Positions 25,946-34,898 of a DNA stretch of 64,000 nucleotides are shown in pieces; the stretch's first letter is position 1, and each line of letters starts with the position of its first letter. Under the pieces are notes generated by a model, which was not told the DNA's origin, made no database searches, and saw only the letters and a program-made list of their open reading frames with translations. The stretch is from Embleya sp051903075 (GTDB lineage Bacteria; Actinomycetota; Actinomycetes; Streptomycetales; Streptomycetaceae). The position numbers were made by a program, and so were the translations under genes. The stretch covers positions 3,720,001 through 3,784,000 of the forward strand of contig NZ_CP182422.1 in the NCBI RefSeq assembly GCF_051903075.1. The letters run 5' to 3'.

Positions 25946-27616
25946 TCAGGGGACGCGCACCGTCAGCGCCCCGGGCCGGACCCGGACCGCCAGTCGGGTG
26001 CCGGGCCCGATCGGGTCGCCGTCCACCTCGCGCGGCTCGGGACGATCGGTCTCGATCAGCACCGTACGACCGGTGAAATGCTCGATCGGGCGCAGCCGTT
26101 GCTGCTTGACCGGCACCACGGCCGGTTCCTGGTCGCGCCGCCGGCCTATCACCCGGACCGTGGCGTGCGCCCAGCCGGTCATCCCGTACGGCGCGAACAC
26201 CACGACGTCGAGCAGCCCGTCGTCCGGCGCGGCCCCGGGCAGCAGTTGCATGCCGGCCTGGAGCGCGCCGACGTTGCCCACCAGCACCATCCGGGCGCGC
26301 CGGCGGATCGGCTCGCCGTCGTCCACGGTCAGCGTCACCCGCATCCGCCGGTCGCGCAGGTGCCGGGCACCGGAGACCACGTAGGCGGGCCAGCCGACCT
26401 TCTTCTTGAGCGCGTCCGGCGCGTCCGCGACCATCGCCGCGTCCAGGCCGATGCCGGCCATCGCGGTGAAGCAGCGGGATTCGGCCTCGCCCGCCCCGGC
26501 GTCCCCGTCCGCGTCCGCGTTCGCCTCCACCATGCCCAGGTCGATCCGCCGATCGCGCCCGTGCAGGGCCACGTGCAGCGCGTCGGCGATGTCGATCGGC
26601 AGGCCGAGGTTGCGGGCGAGCAGGTTCCCGGTGCCGGCCGGGATGACCGCGAGCGGGGTGTCGGTACCGGCCAGCGCGCCCGCGCACTCGCGGATGGTGC
26701 CGTCGCCGCCGGCCGCGATCACCAGATCCACACCCTCGGCCAGCGCCTTCGCGGTCACCCCGGCCCCCGGATCGAGCACCGTGGTCTCCAGCCACAGCGG
26801 CTCGGCCCAGCCCGTGTCGTGCATGATCCGGTCGATCCGGGTGCGTGATTCGGCGATGTCGAGCTTGATCGGATTGACCACCACGGCCGCCCGCGGCCGC
26901 CCGCCGTCGGCCCCCGTCGGCGCCTCGCGCCGGGCGCGACGTCCCCAGTGCCCCCAGATCGACTTCGGCGACAGCAGCGCGCGGTTCATCACGACCAGCA
27001 CGACGCCCGCGTAGAGCAGCGAGGACAGCACGTCGCTCGGGTGATGCATGCCCCGGTACATCCGGCTCCCGGCCACCGCCAGCGGAATCGCGCCGAGCAG
27101 CACCCAGACCGACACCACCGCCGCGCGCGGGCGCAGCCGGCTCGCCAGCAGCACGGCCAGCCCGCCGTAGAGCGCGAACGCGGCGCCGGTGTGCCCGGAC
27201 GGGAAGCTCGACGTCGCGGCGGCCTGCTCCAGGCGCGGGACCCCCGGGCGATCGCGCGAGACGAAGAGTTGTACGAACCAGAACACCAGCGCCTGCCCGG
27301 CCACCGCCCCGGCCAGGAACAGCGGGCCGCGCCAGGAGCGGCCGACGATCCGGAGCACCACCATCGCGACGAGCGTGGTGGCGATGATCACACCGGTGTC
27401 GGCCAGCGTGGAGAACGCGTGGGTGACGTCGTTCCAGGTCCCCGAGCGGTGCTCGGCGAGGGTGCGCTCCAGGTCGTCCTCGGCGGTGAACGGCCACACG
27501 CCGTCGAGCGTCCTGGTGATGAGCAGACCGAGACCCACCATGACGAACGTCAATATGGCGAGGGGCAGGACGATACGGCGCAGGAACCGTCCTGCTTCGG
27601 TCAGCATGACCGACAT
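25946..27616 (-). CDS. Bifunctional PAP2 phosphatase / diacylglycerol kinase-family protein
   Basis: A 556-residue fusion. Residues 1-235 are a six-helix PAP2 domain with the phosphatase motifs SRDRPG, SSFPSGHTGAAFA and SRMYRGMHHPSDV. Residues 245-556 are a DAGK catalytic domain with AAGGDGTIRECAGAL and VIPAGTGNLLARNLG. The pairing suggests a lipid phosphate cycle at the membrane in which the phosphatase makes a neutral lipid and the kinase rephosphorylates it. A short acidic insertion (ANADADGDAGAGEAE) lies in the kinase domain. ATG 27607 is an alternative start. A second PAP2 gene lies just upstream on the same strand. Confidence 0.88.
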   Translation of the reverse strand: MSVMLTEAGRFLRRIVLPLAILTFVMVGLGLLITRTLDGVWPFTAEDDLERTLAEHRSGTWNDVTHAFSTLADTGVIIATTLVAMVVLRIVGRSWRGPLFLAGAVAGQALVFWFVQLFVSRDRPGVPRLEQAAATSSFPSGHTGAAFALYGGLAVLLASRLRPRAAVVSVWVLLGAIPLAVAGSRMYRGMHHPSDVLSSLLYAGVVLVVMNRALLSPKSIWGHWGRRARREAPTGADGGRPRAAVVVNPIKLDIAESRTRIDRIMHDTGWAEPLWLETTVLDPGAGVTAKALAEGVDLVIAAGGDGTIRECAGALAGTDTPLAVIPAGTGNLLARNLGLPIDIADALHVALHGRDRRIDLGMVEANADADGDAGAGEAESRCFTAMAGIGLDAAMVADAPDALKKKVGWPAYVVSGARHLRDRRMRVTLTVDDGEPIRRRARMVLVGNVGALQAGMQLLPGAAPDDGLLDVVVFAPYGMTGWAHATVRVIGRRRDQEPAVVPVKQQRLRPIEHFTGRTVLIETDRPEPREVDGDPIGPGTRLAVRVRPGALTVRVP

Positions 27617-27637
27617 TCTTACCCGGCCGCGGATCGT

Positions 27638-28453
27638 TCAGTTCCGCCCGTGCGGGGAGTCACGGTCGGTTCCGGGACGAATGTGCGCAATCTCCGGGTC
27701 CGGATCGTCTCCGTCGAGTTCCGGCTCCAAGCCTTCGTCGGTGGCGTCCACCGGGCGCAGTCCGGCGTCGCGGCGCCACCACTCGAACACCGCGGAGGTC
27801 ACCGCGAGCACGATCAGGCCGAGCACCGCGCCGCCCACCACGTCCGTCACGTAGTGCACGCCGAGCGCGACCCGGGTGAACGCGACGCCCACCGCCGAGC
27901 CGATCGCGAGCACCCACGCGAACGGCCGGCACACCCGGGGGATCAGCGGCAGCAGCGCCAGCAGCAGCACGCCGGGGCCGACCACGCCGGTCAGCGCGTG
28001 CCCGGACGGGAAGGACCAGCCGGCGGAGTGGTGCACCGGATGCGGCAGGTCCGGCCGGGCCCGGGTGAAGACGAACTTGAGCAGCGCGCCGAGCAGCCCG
28101 GCGACGAGCATGCTCGTCGCGGCCCACACCACGAGCCGCCGCGCGCCGCGCCACCACAACCACCCGCACATGATCGCGACGAGCACCCGGTACACGTTGG
28201 GATCCCAGACCCAGTCGGTCAGGAACAGCAGCGTGTGCTGCCAGGCGGGGTGTGCGCGGACCCAGTCGTTGAGGTCGGTCGCGACGTCCCGGTCGAGGTC
28301 GAGCAGCGGCGACCACTTGGTCTCCACCAGGGCCGCGAGCACCCCGAACGGCAACGCGCCGACGAGCAGGGCGAGCGCGGCCAGGGTCATCCTGAGTCCG
28401 AATCGCCGGTCGGGGTCGAGGCGCCTGCCGACCCAGCCTGGGGAGGAGGTCAT
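27638..28453 (-). CDS. PAP2-family membrane phosphatase
   Basis: A 271-residue PAP2 protein with six helices and the signature motifs KFVFTRARPDLP, GWSFPSGHALTG and RVALGVHYVTDVVGG. The long polar C-terminal tail (about 40 residues, Asp/Glu/Pro-rich) is cytoplasmic. The likely substrate is phosphatidate, phosphatidylglycerophosphate or undecaprenyl pyrophosphate; the sequence does not discriminate. It is 21 bp from the PAP2/DAGK gene, so they may be cotranscribed, and it is divergent from serS. Confidence 0.85.
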   Translation of the reverse strand: MTSSPGWVGRRLDPDRRFGLRMTLAALALLVGALPFGVLAALVETKWSPLLDLDRDVATDLNDWVRAHPAWQHTLLFLTDWVWDPNVYRVLVAIMCGWLWWRGARRLVVWAATSMLVAGLLGALLKFVFTRARPDLPHPVHHSAGWSFPSGHALTGVVGPGVLLLALLPLIPRVCRPFAWVLAIGSAVGVAFTRVALGVHYVTDVVGGAVLGLIVLAVTSAVFEWWRRDAGLRPVDATDEGLEPELDGDDPDPEIAHIRPGTDRDSPHGRN

Positions 28454-28571
28454 TGTTCATTCATAACCCGAATCCGGTCCCGTACGTTCACTTCCGCAGC
28501 CGAAGTCGCACACGGCACGCCCGGAATCGTCCGGGGCCCCGTGGTCGCGAAATCCGTTGGCGGGGCCCCGG

Positions 28572-28577
28572 TAGGCT
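28572..28577 (+). promoter_or_regulatory. Putative leaderless -10 element TAGGCT for serS
   Basis: TAGGCT is followed by TTGCCC and the serS GTG at 28584. There is no ribosome site, and the family N-terminus (VIDLRLL) begins exactly there. Confidence 0.55.
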
Positions 28578-28583
28578 TTGCCC

Positions 28584-29861
28584 GTGATCGACCTGCGACT
28601 GCTCCGTGAGGATCCCGACCGTGTCCGCGCTTCGCAGCGTGCCCGAGGCGAGGACGAGACCATCGTCGACGCGCTGCTCGCCGCGGACGAGCTCCGCCGC
28701 TCGTCCGGCTCCCGGTTCGACGCGCTGCGCAACGAGCAGAAGTCGATGGGCAAGCAGGTCTCCAAGGCCAAGGGCGACGAGCGGCAGGAACTGCTGACCC
28801 GGGCCCAGACGCTGGCCGCGGAGGTCAAGGCGGCCGACGCCGAGCAGGCCGAGGCCAAGGCGGAGACCGACCGGCTGCTCAAGTCGCTGGCCAACCTCAT
28901 CGACCCCGACGCACCGGTCGGCGGCGAGGAGGACTTCGTCACGATCGAGGAGATCGGCGCCCGGCGCGACTTCGCGGTCGAGGGCTTCGAGCCGCGCGAC
29001 CACGTCGAACTCGGGCGCATGCTCAAGGCGATCGACGTCGAGCGGGCCGCGAAGGTGTCCGGCTCGCGCTTCTACTACCTCACCGGCATCGGCGCGCTGC
29101 TCGAACTGGCGCTGGTCAACATGGCCGTCGCGCAGGCGACCGAGGCCGGTTTCACGCCGATGCTGACGCCGGCGCTGGTGCGTCCGGCGGCGATGGAGGG
29201 CACCGGGTTCCTCGGCCAGGCCGCGGAAAACGTGTTCCACCTGGAGGCCGACGACTACTACCTCGTGGGCACCGCCGAGGTACCGCTCGCGGCGTACCAC
29301 ATGGACGAGATCATCCCGGCCGCCGAACTGCCGCTGCGCTACGCCGGTTTCTCGCCGTGCTTCCGCCGCGAGGCCGGGACGTACGGCAAGGACACGCGCG
29401 GCATCATCCGCGTGCACCAGTTCGACAAGGTGGAGATGTTCTCCTTCGTCGCGCCGGAGGAGGCCGAGGCGGAGCACCGCTGCCTGCTCGCGTGGGAGAA
29501 GGAGTTCCTGAACCGGCTCGAACTCCCCTACCGGGTGATCGACGTCGCGTCGGGCGACCTCGGCGCCTCCGCCGCGCGCAAGTTCGACATCGAGGCGTGG
29601 ATCCCGACCCAGGGCAAGTACCGCGAGGTCACGTCCACCTCGAACTGCACCGAGTTCCAGGCCCGCCGGCTCCAGGTGCGGATGCGCGACGAGCAGGGCA
29701 CCCGTCCGCTCGCCACGCTCAACGGCACGCTGTGCGCGGTGCCCCGCACGATCGTGGCGATCCTGGAGAACCACCAGCGTGAGGACGGCTCGGTGGTCGT
29801 CCCCGAGGCGCTGCGGCCCTTCCTCGGCGGTCGTGAGGTCCTCGAACCGGTGCAGGCGTGA
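28584..29861 (+). CDS. serS: Seryl-tRNA synthetase
   Basis: Class II synthetase charging tRNA-Ser. The 425-residue protein has the N-terminal antiparallel coiled-coil arm (about residues 25-105, Glu/Lys/Ala-rich) that contacts the long variable arm of tRNA-Ser. It also has motif 2 in FRREAGTYGKDTRGIIR, the TSTSNC serine-site region and motif 3 in NGTLCAVPRTIVAILE. GTG 28584 gives the standard N-terminus; a TTG at 28578 is also in frame but lies between the -10 box and the start. The stop overlaps the HAD gene start (GTGA). Confidence 0.96.
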   Translation: MIDLRLLREDPDRVRASQRARGEDETIVDALLAADELRRSSGSRFDALRNEQKSMGKQVSKAKGDERQELLTRAQTLAAEVKAADAEQAEAKAETDRLLKSLANLIDPDAPVGGEEDFVTIEEIGARRDFAVEGFEPRDHVELGRMLKAIDVERAAKVSGSRFYYLTGIGALLELALVNMAVAQATEAGFTPMLTPALVRPAAMEGTGFLGQAAENVFHLEADDYYLVGTAEVPLAAYHMDEIIPAAELPLRYAGFSPCFRREAGTYGKDTRGIIRVHQFDKVEMFSFVAPEEAEAEHRCLLAWEKEFLNRLELPYRVIDVASGDLGASAARKFDIEAWIPTQGKYREVTSTSNCTEFQARRLQVRMRDEQGTRPLATLNGTLCAVPRTIVAILENHQREDGSVVVPEALRPFLGGREVLEPVQA

Positions 29862-30655
29862 CCTTCACCCTGATCGCGACCGACCTGGACGGCACGCTCC
29901 TGCGCGAGGACCACACGGTCTCCGCGCGCAATCGCGCGGCGCTCGTCCGGGTCGCCGAGGCCGGTGCGCGGCACGTGATAGTGACGGGCCGCGCGGTGGG
30001 GTGGACCCGTCCGGTGTTCGACGCGCTCGGCTACCGGGGGCTCGCCGTCTGCGGGCAGGGCGCGCAGGTCTACCACGCGGGCGAGGACCGGCTGTTGACC
30101 TCGGTCACCCTGGACCGGCAACTGGCCCGGCTGGCCGTGGAACGACTCACCGCCGAACTGGGCGGGGTACGGTTCGCGGTCAGCCGCGACGGTCTCGCCG
30201 GTCGGGTGGTGATCGAGGACGGCTACCGCTACGAATCCCTGCTGCCGGTGTACACCGTGGCGGACCGGGAGGAGCTGTGGTCCGAGCCGATCCTCAAGCT
30301 CTACCTGTACCACCCGGACTACGACGACGACCGGTTGACCGCGTGCGCCCGGAAGATCTGCGCCGGTCTGGTCGACGTCACGCACGCCGGCACCGGCATC
30401 GTCGAGGCGTTGCCGGTGGGCCTGAGCAAGGCGGTCGGCCTGTCCCTGGCGGCACGCCGGCTGGGAGCCAAGGCCGCGGACACCATCGCCTTCGGCGACA
30501 TGCCCAACGACGTCACCATGTTCCGCTGGGCAGCCCACGGCGTAGCCATGGCCAACGCCCACGCCGACCTACTGGCCGTCGCGGACGAGGTAACCCTGTC
30601 CAACATGGAAGACGGCGTAGCGGTAGTCCTGGAACGCCTGTTCCCCACCCCCTGA
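29858..30655 (+). CDS. HAD-superfamily (Cof-type) phosphatase, coupled to serS
   Basis: A 265-residue HAD IIB hydrolase: nucleophile motif IATDLDGTLL, motif II VIVTGRA, the lysine before GLSKAVGL, and the Mg-binding IAFGDMPNDVTMF. Such enzymes dephosphorylate small sugar phosphates or nucleotide-like metabolites. GTG 29858 overlaps the serS stop, so translation is probably coupled. A paralogue lies at 36592-37395; the two share domain layout and the GDMPND motif. Confidence 0.88.
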   Translation: MTFTLIATDLDGTLLREDHTVSARNRAALVRVAEAGARHVIVTGRAVGWTRPVFDALGYRGLAVCGQGAQVYHAGEDRLLTSVTLDRQLARLAVERLTAELGGVRFAVSRDGLAGRVVIEDGYRYESLLPVYTVADREELWSEPILKLYLYHPDYDDDRLTACARKICAGLVDVTHAGTGIVEALPVGLSKAVGLSLAARRLGAKAADTIAFGDMPNDVTMFRWAAHGVAMANAHADLLAVADEVTLSNMEDGVAVVLERLFPTP

Positions 30656-31100
30656 CCCAAACCCCAAGCCCAACGCCACGGCCCGCAGCCCGCACCCGAG
30701 CCCGAAGCCCGAGGCCGAGGCTTCAACTCAAGCCCGGAGCCAAGCCCAACACCCGAGCCCGAAGCCTGAACCCAAGCACAACCCTCGGACCCGAAGCCTG
30801 AGCCCGAAGCCTGCATCCGAGCCCGAAACCCGAGGCCGAAGCCTCAACTCAAGCCCGGAACCAAGCCCAACACCCGAGCCCGAAGCCTGAACCCAAGCAC
30901 AACCCTCGGACCCGAAGCCTGAGCCCAACGCCCGAGCCCGAAGCCTGAACCCGAGCCCGAAACCTGGGCCCGAGTCCGACACCTGGGCCCGAGCCGGAGC
31001 CCAATGCCCGAGCCCAGCCCCTGAGTGCGACAGCCCAAGCCCAACACCCGAGCCCGGCGTCCAACACCGAGCCCGAGCCCAGGCCGGAGGCCCGAGGCAC
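30656..31100. repeat. C-rich imperfect tandem repeat array
   Basis: A gene-free stretch between convergent genes made of variants of CCCGAGCCCGAAGCC and similar units. A longer segment of about 100 bp (from about 30708) is duplicated with a 121-bp period (e.g. TCAACTCAAGCCCGGA at 30723 and 30844). The minus strand has many spaced GGG runs, so G-quadruplex formation is possible. Open frames across it encode only low-complexity sequence. The remainder to 31199 shows no gene. Confidence 0.8.
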
Positions 31101-31199
31101 CTCATCCGGCCGCGAGGCCCCCGTGGGCGCCCCCGATGCCCGAATCCCGCAGCCTTCCCGGCTTACGCAACGGGCCGGGCGGGTGGGCACCAAAACCCC

Positions 31200-32414
31200 T
31201 CACCCCACCCGCACATGCCCGGGCCGCGAAGCCCCCACCCCACACCCCACCGCACAAGCGCACAGCACCAGCATCACCACGATCGGCACCGTCCACCCCC
31301 CGGTGACCTGCCGCAGCGCCCCGGCCGCCAACGGCCCGAACGCGGCCACCACGTAGCCGACCGCCTGCGCCATCCCGGACAGCTGCGCCGCCGTATGCGG
31401 ATCGGGCGACCGCAACACGATCAGGGTCAGCGCCAGCGACACCGCACCCCCCTGACCCAGCCCCAACAACACCGCCCAAAGCCACGCCCCGCCCGTAGGC
31501 GCGAGCATCAGCCCCACGTATCCGGCCGCGATCAGACCGACCGAGCCGACCACCAGCGCGCTCTGGTTGCGCATACGGCCGGCGATGATCGACCCCGCGA
31601 GCGAGGACGGGATCTGCACGAAGGTGTTGAACGCGAAGATCGCCGCCGCGGTGCCCTTGCTCATCCCGTGGTCCGTGAGGATCGTCGGCATCCAGGCCAG
31701 CAGCACGTAGAACAGCAACGACTGCAGACCCATGAAGCCCGTCACCAACCAGGCCAGCGGCGACTTCCACAACCCCGCCACACGCGGCATCGCGACCGCC
31801 GCGGCCCCGCGCCGGCGCCGCACGTGCGGCAGCCAGACCGCCACCGCCGCGACGGCGAGCAGCGCCCAGCAGCCCATCGCCGGTTGCCAGCCGTGTCCGA
31901 TCGCGTTCTCCAGCGGCACCGTCGCCCCGGCCGAGACCGCCGCGCCCAGCACCATGGCCGCGCTGTAGACCCCGATCATCACCGCCGCCCGGTCCGGGAA
32001 CTCGCACTTGACCACGCCCGGCATCAACACGTTCAGCACCGCGATCCCGCCGCCCACGAGCGCACCGCCCGCGAACAGCGCGCCCAACGCGGGCACCATC
32101 CGCAGCAGGATTCCGGCGCCCACCACGACGAGCGCGCCGAGCAGCACGAGTTCGGCGCCGAACCGCCGTGCCGCGACCGGCGCGAGCGGCGAGATCAGGC
32201 CCAGGAACAGCACGGGTATCGCGGTGATCAGGCTGCCCGTGGTCGCGGACAGGTGGAACACGTCGCGCAGTTCGCCCACCAGCGGCGACACACTGGACAG
32301 TCCGGCCCGCATGTTCAGCGCGATCAACACGATGCCCGCGAGCAACAGCGCGCCGCCACCGGCCTTCGCGGTGGTCTTGGCGTTCGGGGACATCCGCAGG
32401 TCGGTCGTGCTCAT
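31200..32414 (-). CDS. CynX-type MFS transporter
   Basis: A 404-residue major facilitator with 12 helices. The LNMRAGLSSVSPLVGEL segment after the first helix is characteristic of the cyanate permease-like (CynX/NimT) family. GQGGAVSLALTL is in helix 10. ATG 32414 overlaps the GntR stop (ATGA), so regulator and transporter form a coupled operon. Members carry small anions or nitroimidazoles; the true substrate cannot be assigned. The frame is open far upstream, but that is shadow of the neighbours. Confidence 0.85.
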   Translation of the reverse strand: MSTTDLRMSPNAKTTAKAGGGALLLAGIVLIALNMRAGLSSVSPLVGELRDVFHLSATTGSLITAIPVLFLGLISPLAPVAARRFGAELVLLGALVVVGAGILLRMVPALGALFAGGALVGGGIAVLNVLMPGVVKCEFPDRAAVMIGVYSAAMVLGAAVSAGATVPLENAIGHGWQPAMGCWALLAVAAVAVWLPHVRRRRGAAAVAMPRVAGLWKSPLAWLVTGFMGLQSLLFYVLLAWMPTILTDHGMSKGTAAAIFAFNTFVQIPSSLAGSIIAGRMRNQSALVVGSVGLIAAGYVGLMLAPTGGAWLWAVLLGLGQGGAVSLALTLIVLRSPDPHTAAQLSGMAQAVGYVVAAFGPLAAGALRQVTGGWTVPIVVMLVLCACAVGCGVGASRPGHVRVG

Positions 32415-33199
32415 GCGTCGTGCTCCATCGGATGGTGCTCGGTCGGGTGGTCGTGCGGGGCACGGTCGTGCAGCAGGGTGTCCAGGGCCACGACGGCGGG
32501 CTCGAGGATGTCCCGTACGGCCCGCTCGGCCGCGTCCGGATCGCCCGCCTCGATCGCGTCGGCCAGGGCCACGTGCAGCGCGTGCGACGCGTCCGGCAGG
32601 GTGCCGTCGCCGACCACCGTCCGGATGGCGCGCCACAGCGAGTCGCTGAACCAGCGGTACGTGGCCGCCATCGCCGAGTTGTGCGACGCGATCGCGATCG
32701 CGGTGTGGAAGGCCACGTCCTGCTCGACCAAGTCGTCCAACTCGCCCTCGGCGACGTCGCCGCGGTCGAAGTCGTGCGGCTCCGGGGTGTCCGCGCTGCC
32801 GTCCGCCGCGCCGCGCCTGGCCAGGGCGCGGCGAATCCGTTCCAGGTCGGCGAGGTCGCGCCGCTGGGCGGCGAGCCGGGCGGCCTCCACGTCCAGCGCC
32901 CGGCGCATCTCGAAGATGTCCCGCAGGTCCGCGTGCTCGATCCGGCGAACCAGGTCGCCGGGGTCGGTGAGGGAGCGTACATAGGTCCCGTCGCCTTGGC
33001 GGGACTCCAGCATCCCCGCGTGCACCAGCACCCGGATCGCCTCGCGCACCGTGTTCCGGCCGACCCGGAGCCGCTCGGCGATCACGCTCTCGCTGGGGAT
33101 GCGCGACCCGACCGGCCAGGTCCCGGCGGTGAGTTGGGCGCGGAGCTGGTCGATCGCGTCGTCGACGAGCGAACGTCTGCCGGCGGCCTGGAGCGACAT
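32411..33199 (-). CDS. FadR/GntR-family (FCD domain) transcriptional regulator
   Basis: A 262-residue GntR regulator. The N-terminal winged helix (SRIPSESVIAERLRVGRNTVREAIRVLVHAGMLE-type) is followed by an FCD ligand domain with the metal-site histidines (DVAFHTAI, HALHVALADAI). The tail is His/Asp-rich (DHPTEHHPMEHD), which is odd for the family. AGGAGG precedes the ATG and TAGGAT lies about 33 bp upstream. It probably controls the coupled CynX-type transporter, responding to a small organic acid as most FCD proteins do. Confidence 0.88.
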   Translation of the reverse strand: MSLQAAGRRSLVDDAIDQLRAQLTAGTWPVGSRIPSESVIAERLRVGRNTVREAIRVLVHAGMLESRQGDGTYVRSLTDPGDLVRRIEHADLRDIFEMRRALDVEAARLAAQRRDLADLERIRRALARRGAADGSADTPEPHDFDRGDVAEGELDDLVEQDVAFHTAIAIASHNSAMAATYRWFSDSLWRAIRTVVGDGTLPDASHALHVALADAIEAGDPDAAERAVRDILEPAVVALDTLLHDRAPHDHPTEHHPMEHDA

Positions 33200-33310
33200 G
33201 GACCCTCCTGGATTCGTGGGATTGCCCAGTCATCCTACAAGTAGCTGCACACCACATGCGAAATCGAGGTGGGGGCCGGGATCGACCCCCACCTCGGTCC
33301 GCCCCCACCC

Positions 33311-34795
33311 TCAGACCCGGTCGCGGTCCCGGCGCGGCGCCAGGAACACCGCCGCGAGCAGGGCGCCGAGCAGGACCAGGGCCGAGTCGACCAGGATCGC
33401 GACGGCGACCCCGGACAACACCGCGTCGGGCCCGGTGTCGCCGAGCGAGCTCATCCGCGCGGTGGCGATCGCGCTCATGATCGGGATGCCCATCGTGATG
33501 CCGACCTGCTGGGTCATCGTGGCCAGGCCGGTGGCCAGGCCCTGTTCGGCGTCCGGCAGACCGGAGGTCGCGGTGATCATGAAGCCGACGATCATCAGCA
33601 TGTTGCCCACTCCGCCGACGAAGGTGGCCGCGAGCAGCAGCCAGATCCAGCCGCCGGAGCTGCCGAGCGCGACCAGCGACAGGGTGGCCAGGGCCTGGAC
33701 CACGCCGCCCGCGACGATCGTGGTACGGGTGCCGAAGCGGCCCACCACCCGGCCGCCGAGGGTGCCGCCGAGCACGGTGCCGATGCCCAGGACACCGAAG
33801 GCGAGCCCGGTGGCCAGCGGCGAGTAGCCCAGGACCTCCTGCAGGTAGAGCGTGAGCAGGAAGACCAACGAGGTCTCGGTGACGAAGGCGATCAGGCCGG
33901 TGATGTTCCCCCACAGCACGGTGCGGCGCTTCATGATGCCAACCGGGACCAGCGGCGAGGCGGAGCGCTGCTCGATGAACCAGAAGGCGACCAGGAGCAC
34001 CGCGCCGGCGGCCAGCGCGCCGAGTGTGGTGGGCTCTCCCCAGCCCTCGGCGCCCGCCTGGGTGAGGCCGAACACCAGGGCCAGCAGACCGCCGGTGACC
34101 GCGATCGCGCCGGGCACGTCGAGCCGGGGCCGCCCGCCCGGCCGCGAGTCGGTGATCGCGGACGGCGCGAGGATCAGCACCAGCGCGGCGACGGGCACAT
34201 TGACGAAGAAGGCCCAGCGCCAGGACAGCAGATCGGTGAGCAGCCCGCCCAGCACCGCGCCGGCGGTGAAGCCGGCCGACATCAGCGCACCGTTGAGACC
34301 CAGCGCCCGATCCCGCTGGGGTCCTTCCTTGAACGCGGTGGTCAGCAGCGACAGACCGGCGGGGGTCACCGCCGCGGTGGCCAGCCCCTGGAGCACCCGG
34401 GCGATCAGCAACATCTCGGGGGACGTGGCGAAGCCACCCAGGGCGGAGGAGGCGCCGAGCAGGGCCATGCCGCCCAGGAACAGGCGCTTGCGGCCGAAAA
34501 GGTCGGCCACCCGACCGAACAGCAGGGTGAAGCCGGCGGCGGTCAGCGCGAACGCGGTGGCCACCCACTGGAGGTTGTTCAGCGAGAAGCCCAGGCCCTC
34601 GCCGACCACCGGCAGCGCGACGTTCAGGATCGAGAAGTCCACCGCGATCATGAACTGGGCGCCGAGCAGCAGGGTCAGCACCAGCTTCTGCTGCCCGGTC
34701 ATCCGGGCAGCGGTCGAGCCGGCCGCGTCGGTCGGCTCGACCGGGGTGGCGGGTGAGGCCTCGAAGGGCCTGGTGCGGTGATCGAGCGTGGACAT
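33311..34795 (-). CDS. DHA2-family MFS drug exporter (14 TMS)
   Basis: A 494-residue EmrB/QacA-type transporter with 14 helices. Motif A is FGRVADLFGRKRLFLGG; motif C is represented in ALMSAGFTAGAVLGGLLTD; the QWVATAFALTAAGF stretch of helix 2 is typical. It is a proton-coupled exporter of hydrophobic or cationic compounds. It is divergent from a TetR gene with a perfect inverted repeat in between, the classical arrangement for inducible efflux. Confidence 0.9.
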   Translation of the reverse strand: MSTLDHRTRPFEASPATPVEPTDAAGSTAARMTGQQKLVLTLLLGAQFMIAVDFSILNVALPVVGEGLGFSLNNLQWVATAFALTAAGFTLLFGRVADLFGRKRLFLGGMALLGASSALGGFATSPEMLLIARVLQGLATAAVTPAGLSLLTTAFKEGPQRDRALGLNGALMSAGFTAGAVLGGLLTDLLSWRWAFFVNVPVAALVLILAPSAITDSRPGGRPRLDVPGAIAVTGGLLALVFGLTQAGAEGWGEPTTLGALAAGAVLLVAFWFIEQRSASPLVPVGIMKRRTVLWGNITGLIAFVTETSLVFLLTLYLQEVLGYSPLATGLAFGVLGIGTVLGGTLGGRVVGRFGTRTTIVAGGVVQALATLSLVALGSSGGWIWLLLAATFVGGVGNMLMIVGFMITATSGLPDAEQGLATGLATMTQQVGITMGIPIMSAIATARMSSLGDTGPDAVLSGVAVAILVDSALVLLGALLAAVFLAPRRDRDRV

Positions 34796-34822
34796 GTGCG
34801 CCTCCCGAGCGGATCCGGAGTG

Positions 34823-34846
34823 TTAACGGGTCTTCTTTCCCGTTAA
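34823..34846. promoter_or_regulatory. TTAACGGG-N8-CCCGTTAA operator for the TetR/DHA2 pair
   Basis: A perfect 8-bp inverted repeat with an 8-bp spacer in the 103-bp gap between the divergent exporter and tetR genes. A further CCCGTTAT half-site overlaps the tetR start codon (34893-34900). Confidence 0.7.
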
Positions 34847-34898
34847 GATGCTCAGAAGGTAGCACGGTGGATCAACTTAATGGAACAGGAGTCCCGTT

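Noticed and set aside
30656..31100. CRISPR array
   Set aside because: Units are degenerate, contiguous and without unique spacers; no cas genes are present.
30728..31193. Several minus-strand frames over the C-rich array encoding Gly/Leu/Ser repeats
   Set aside because: They are low-complexity translations of the repeat unit and overlap one another in all frames; no start signals.
32415..34865. 1221-codon minus-strand frame extending upstream of the CynX-type transporter
   Set aside because: Its upstream two thirds are out-of-frame shadows of the GntR and DHA2 genes, both of which have clear family motifs.
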